Of a stretch of 7,498 nucleotides of DNA, positions 6,071-7,498 are shown in pieces; within the stretch, counting starts at the first letter, position 1, and the number at the start of each line of letters is the position of its first letter. The position numbers and the translations under genes are program-made. Location of the stretch: assembly GCA_020444765.1 (NCBI GenBank), contig JAGRHW010000169.1, positions 1-7,498 on the forward strand, read 5' to 3'. Source of the stretch: Gammaproteobacteria bacterium. GTDB taxonomy: Bacteria > Pseudomonadota > Gammaproteobacteria > Granulosicoccales > Granulosicoccaceae. Below the pieces are notes generated by a model, which saw only the letters and a list, made by a program, of their open reading frames with translations, was not told where the DNA came from and searched no databases.

Positions 6071-6730
6071 TCAGTCGACTGGCACGGTCAGCACGATCAG
6101 GCCGAAGCGCGGATTATCCAGATAATGAAATTCCCTGCTGCGCATGCGCCGGTCGATTTGCATGCGCGTGCTGCCGGAGCCGTCCGGCTTGATCAGCACC
6201 AGGTTGGTTTTCAGATGCAGGTATTTACCGAGCGACAAGGTCACGGTGCCGGAAAGCTGCGCCGACTGAACTGCTTCGGCCTGTGCCGCGCTGATCTCGG
6301 TGCCGGGCGTCAGCGCCCGGATCAGGTGATTCTCGGCAACCGCGTTGACCGGCAGATACAGATTGACCGGTTGGCCGAAACTGAGCTTTACCGGTCGTGC
6401 CGTTGATTCTGCAAGTCCGGGCTGCTGCCAGCTCAAATGACTGATCACCCGGTAGCGGCCCGAAGACTGTAATTTGCCGGCGATCGACTTCATGCTCGTA
6501 TTGGCGTCGACGACCCGGAAGCCGGCATTATTCGCCGTGCTCCCGCCAAGCTCGACCGCGTTGCGGCTGAGCGGATAATAAAGGTTGCTCGAATAGTCAC
6601 TGGCGGCCTCCGGCGTGAGGCTTTCAAAAATGACCAGATCGACGATATAGTCCTTGGCCAGCGCAGGGCTTGCAATAAACAGCGTTGCCAGACAGACGAG
6701 AAACAGCTTTTTCAGGGATGAAGATATCAT
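6071..6730 (-). CDS. csiV: CsiV family secreted peptidoglycan-binding protein
   Basis: A 219-residue secreted protein from the ATG at 6728-6730. Residues 1-25 are a signal peptide (Lys7-Lys8, hydrophobic 9-20, cleavage after Ala-Leu-Ala). The mature protein opens with YIVDLVIFES and ends with the paired segments QIDRRMRSREFHYLDNPRFG and IVLTVP, the pattern of the CsiV family. In Vibrio cholerae CsiV binds peptidoglycan and is needed for LpoA/PBP1A-dependent cell-wall synthesis; that role is carried over by family only. The gene begins four bases after the mfd stop, and mfd-csiV adjacency is common in gammaproteobacteria, supporting the call. A longer version could begin at a TTG at 6757 inside mfd, but this would put proline-rich residues before the signal peptide, so the ATG is preferred. 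The only nearby ribosome site, GAGG at 6743-6746, is distant, so translation may be coupled to mfd. Confidence 0.85.
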   Translation of the reverse strand: MISSSLKKLFLVCLATLFIASPALAKDYIVDLVIFESLTPEAASDYSSNLYYPLSRNAVELGGSTANNAGFRVVDANTSMKSIAGKLQSSGRYRVISHLSWQQPGLAESTARPVKLSFGQPVNLYLPVNAVAENHLIRALTPGTEISAAQAEAVQSAQLSGTVTLSLGKYLHLKTNLVLIKPDGSGSTRMQIDRRMRSREFHYLDNPRFGLIVLTVPVD

Positions 6731-6734
6731 GGGG

Positions 6735-7498
6735 TCAGGCGGCCTCGGTAGTGGCAAGCGTGGTGAGCATACTCTCGACGAACTCCAGTCGGCTGCCGGC
6801 GTCCTGCATATCCTGACTGAAGCGCAAGGTATTTTTGCCGTCGAATTTATAGGTCTGAGGCTTTTTCTGGATCATCGTCAGCAGGCTCATTGTATCGATA
6901 TTCGGTCTGTCGTTAAACAGGATACGTCCGCCGATCGCGTTGACCTCCAGGCGCTTGATGCCCATCGGTTCACAGCGCAGCTTGCATTCAGTGACATCGA
7001 ACAGGGTCTTGGCCGGCTCGGGCAGCAGGCCGAAACGGTCGATCAGCTCGACCTTGAGTGCGCGGATATCCTCGCTGTTTTTGGCGCTGGCGATACGCTT
7101 GTAGAGCACCAGCCGGTTATGCACGTCGGGTACGTAATCGTCCGGCAGCAGCGCGGGTACGCCAAGTTCGACTTCGGTGGTGTCGGTCAGCGGGGCGTCC
7201 AGCTCCGGCAGCTTACCGGATTTCAGTGCCGACACCGCACGTTCCAGCAGTTGCGAATACAGGGTAAAGCCGATTTCCTGGATCTGCCCGCTCTGATCTT
7301 CGCCGAGCAGCTCGCCGGCGCCGCGGATTTCCAGATCGTGAGTGGCGAGGGTAAAACCGACGCCGAGATCTTCCAGCGACTCGATGGCGCTGAGGCGTTT
7401 TTCGGCATCGGCGGTCAACACGCCTTTCGGCGGCGCGATCAGATACGCGTAGGCTCGGTGGTGAGAACGGCCGACCCGGCCGCGTAACTGGTGCAGCT
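6735..7498 (-). CDS. mfd: Transcription-repair coupling factor Mfd, C-terminal part (partial)
   Basis: The final 253 residues of Mfd, a DNA translocase that removes stalled RNA polymerase and recruits UvrA for nucleotide-excision repair. The 5' end lies beyond the right edge; the reading frame is open to the boundary. The first residues visible form helicase motif VI (QLRGRVGRSHH, about 7464-7490), followed by SLEDLGVGFTLATHDLEIRG and AGELLGEDQSGQ, which match Escherichia coli Mfd nearly residue for residue. The remainder is the C-terminal regulatory domain (EVELGVPALLPDDYVPDV, YKRIASAK, KVELIDRFGLLPEPA). The end corresponds to the normal C-terminus of the family, so this is not a truncation. 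About 900 residues should lie outside the window. A GTG at 7419-7421 is internal and not the start. It is followed after four bases by csiV. Confidence 0.97.
   Translation of the reverse strand, partial: LHQLRGRVGRSHHRAYAYLIAPPKGVLTADAEKRLSAIESLEDLGVGFTLATHDLEIRGAGELLGEDQSGQIQEIGFTLYSQLLERAVSALKSGKLPELDAPLTDTTEVELGVPALLPDDYVPDVHNRLVLYKRIASAKNSEDIRALKVELIDRFGLLPEPAKTLFDVTECKLRCEPMGIKRLEVNAIGGRILFNDRPNIDTMSLLTMIQKKPQTYKFDGKNTLRFSQDMQDAGSRLEFVESMLTTLATTEAA

Noticed and set aside
6071..6757. Longer csiV starting at the TTG at 6757
   Set aside because: It would overlap mfd by 23 bases and add a proline-rich lead before a normal signal peptide; the ATG at 6730 gives a standard secreted protein.
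6654..7487. Long plus-strand open frame (277 codons) opposite mfd and the start of csiV
   Set aside because: It lies antisense to mfd, whose sequence matches the family almost residue for residue; the frame has no recognisable motifs.
1..7498. Phage, insertion sequence, CRISPR, toxin-antitoxin or defence module
   Set aside because: No direct-repeat array, transposase, integrase, nuclease or toxin motif was found on either strand; all large genes are recognisable chromosomal families.

Overview
The window looks like a chromosomal piece of an environmental, respiring gammaproteobacterium of moderately high G+C. The evidence is a YadG/YadH-type ABC exporter, a PhoP/PhoQ-type two-component pair and the mfd-csiV gene pair, all of which read as gammaproteobacterial, together with a periplasmic cytochrome c' (class II c-type haem protein). 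No mobile element, integrase, tRNA, rRNA, CRISPR array or obvious foreign block is visible. The species cannot be named from this sequence.

Layout, left to right. Positions 1-503 (minus strand) hold a cytochrome c' gene ending in a strong hairpin at the left edge. Its upstream region carries a perfect 14-base FNR/DNR-type palindrome, suggesting induction by low oxygen or nitric oxide. Positions 504-1027 are mostly non-coding, with one possible 49-residue membrane peptide (718-867) and a perfect TATAAT box ahead of the next operon. Positions 1028-3556 (plus strand) are a tight three-gene unit: an ABC ATPase (yadG), its membrane permease (yadH, with overlapping stop and start) and an uncharacterised SAM-dependent methyltransferase 22 bases further on. 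The methyltransferase tail overlaps the convergent kinase gene by 22 bases.

Positions 3535-5900 (minus strand) are a second three-gene unit, read right to left: a small secreted PepSY protein, a PhoP-like response regulator and a PhoQ-like histidine kinase. Regulator and kinase overlap by ATGA. The kinase is clearly PhoQ-like in its cytoplasmic half but lacks the dense acidic patch of enterobacterial PhoQ in its sensor domain, and the PepSY protein is a candidate periplasmic partner. Positions 5901-6070 are non-coding. Positions 6071-7498 (minus strand) hold csiV, encoding a secreted cell-wall protein, preceded by the 3' end of mfd (transcription-repair coupling factor), which runs off the right edge.

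Most of this is recognisable housekeeping and envelope biology. I did not find an obviously new multi-gene system. The points most worth a second look are the PepSY-PhoP-PhoQ unit, the methyltransferase with an unusual SAM-binding motif attached to yadGH, the candidate FNR/NO control of cytochrome c', and the small membrane ORF.
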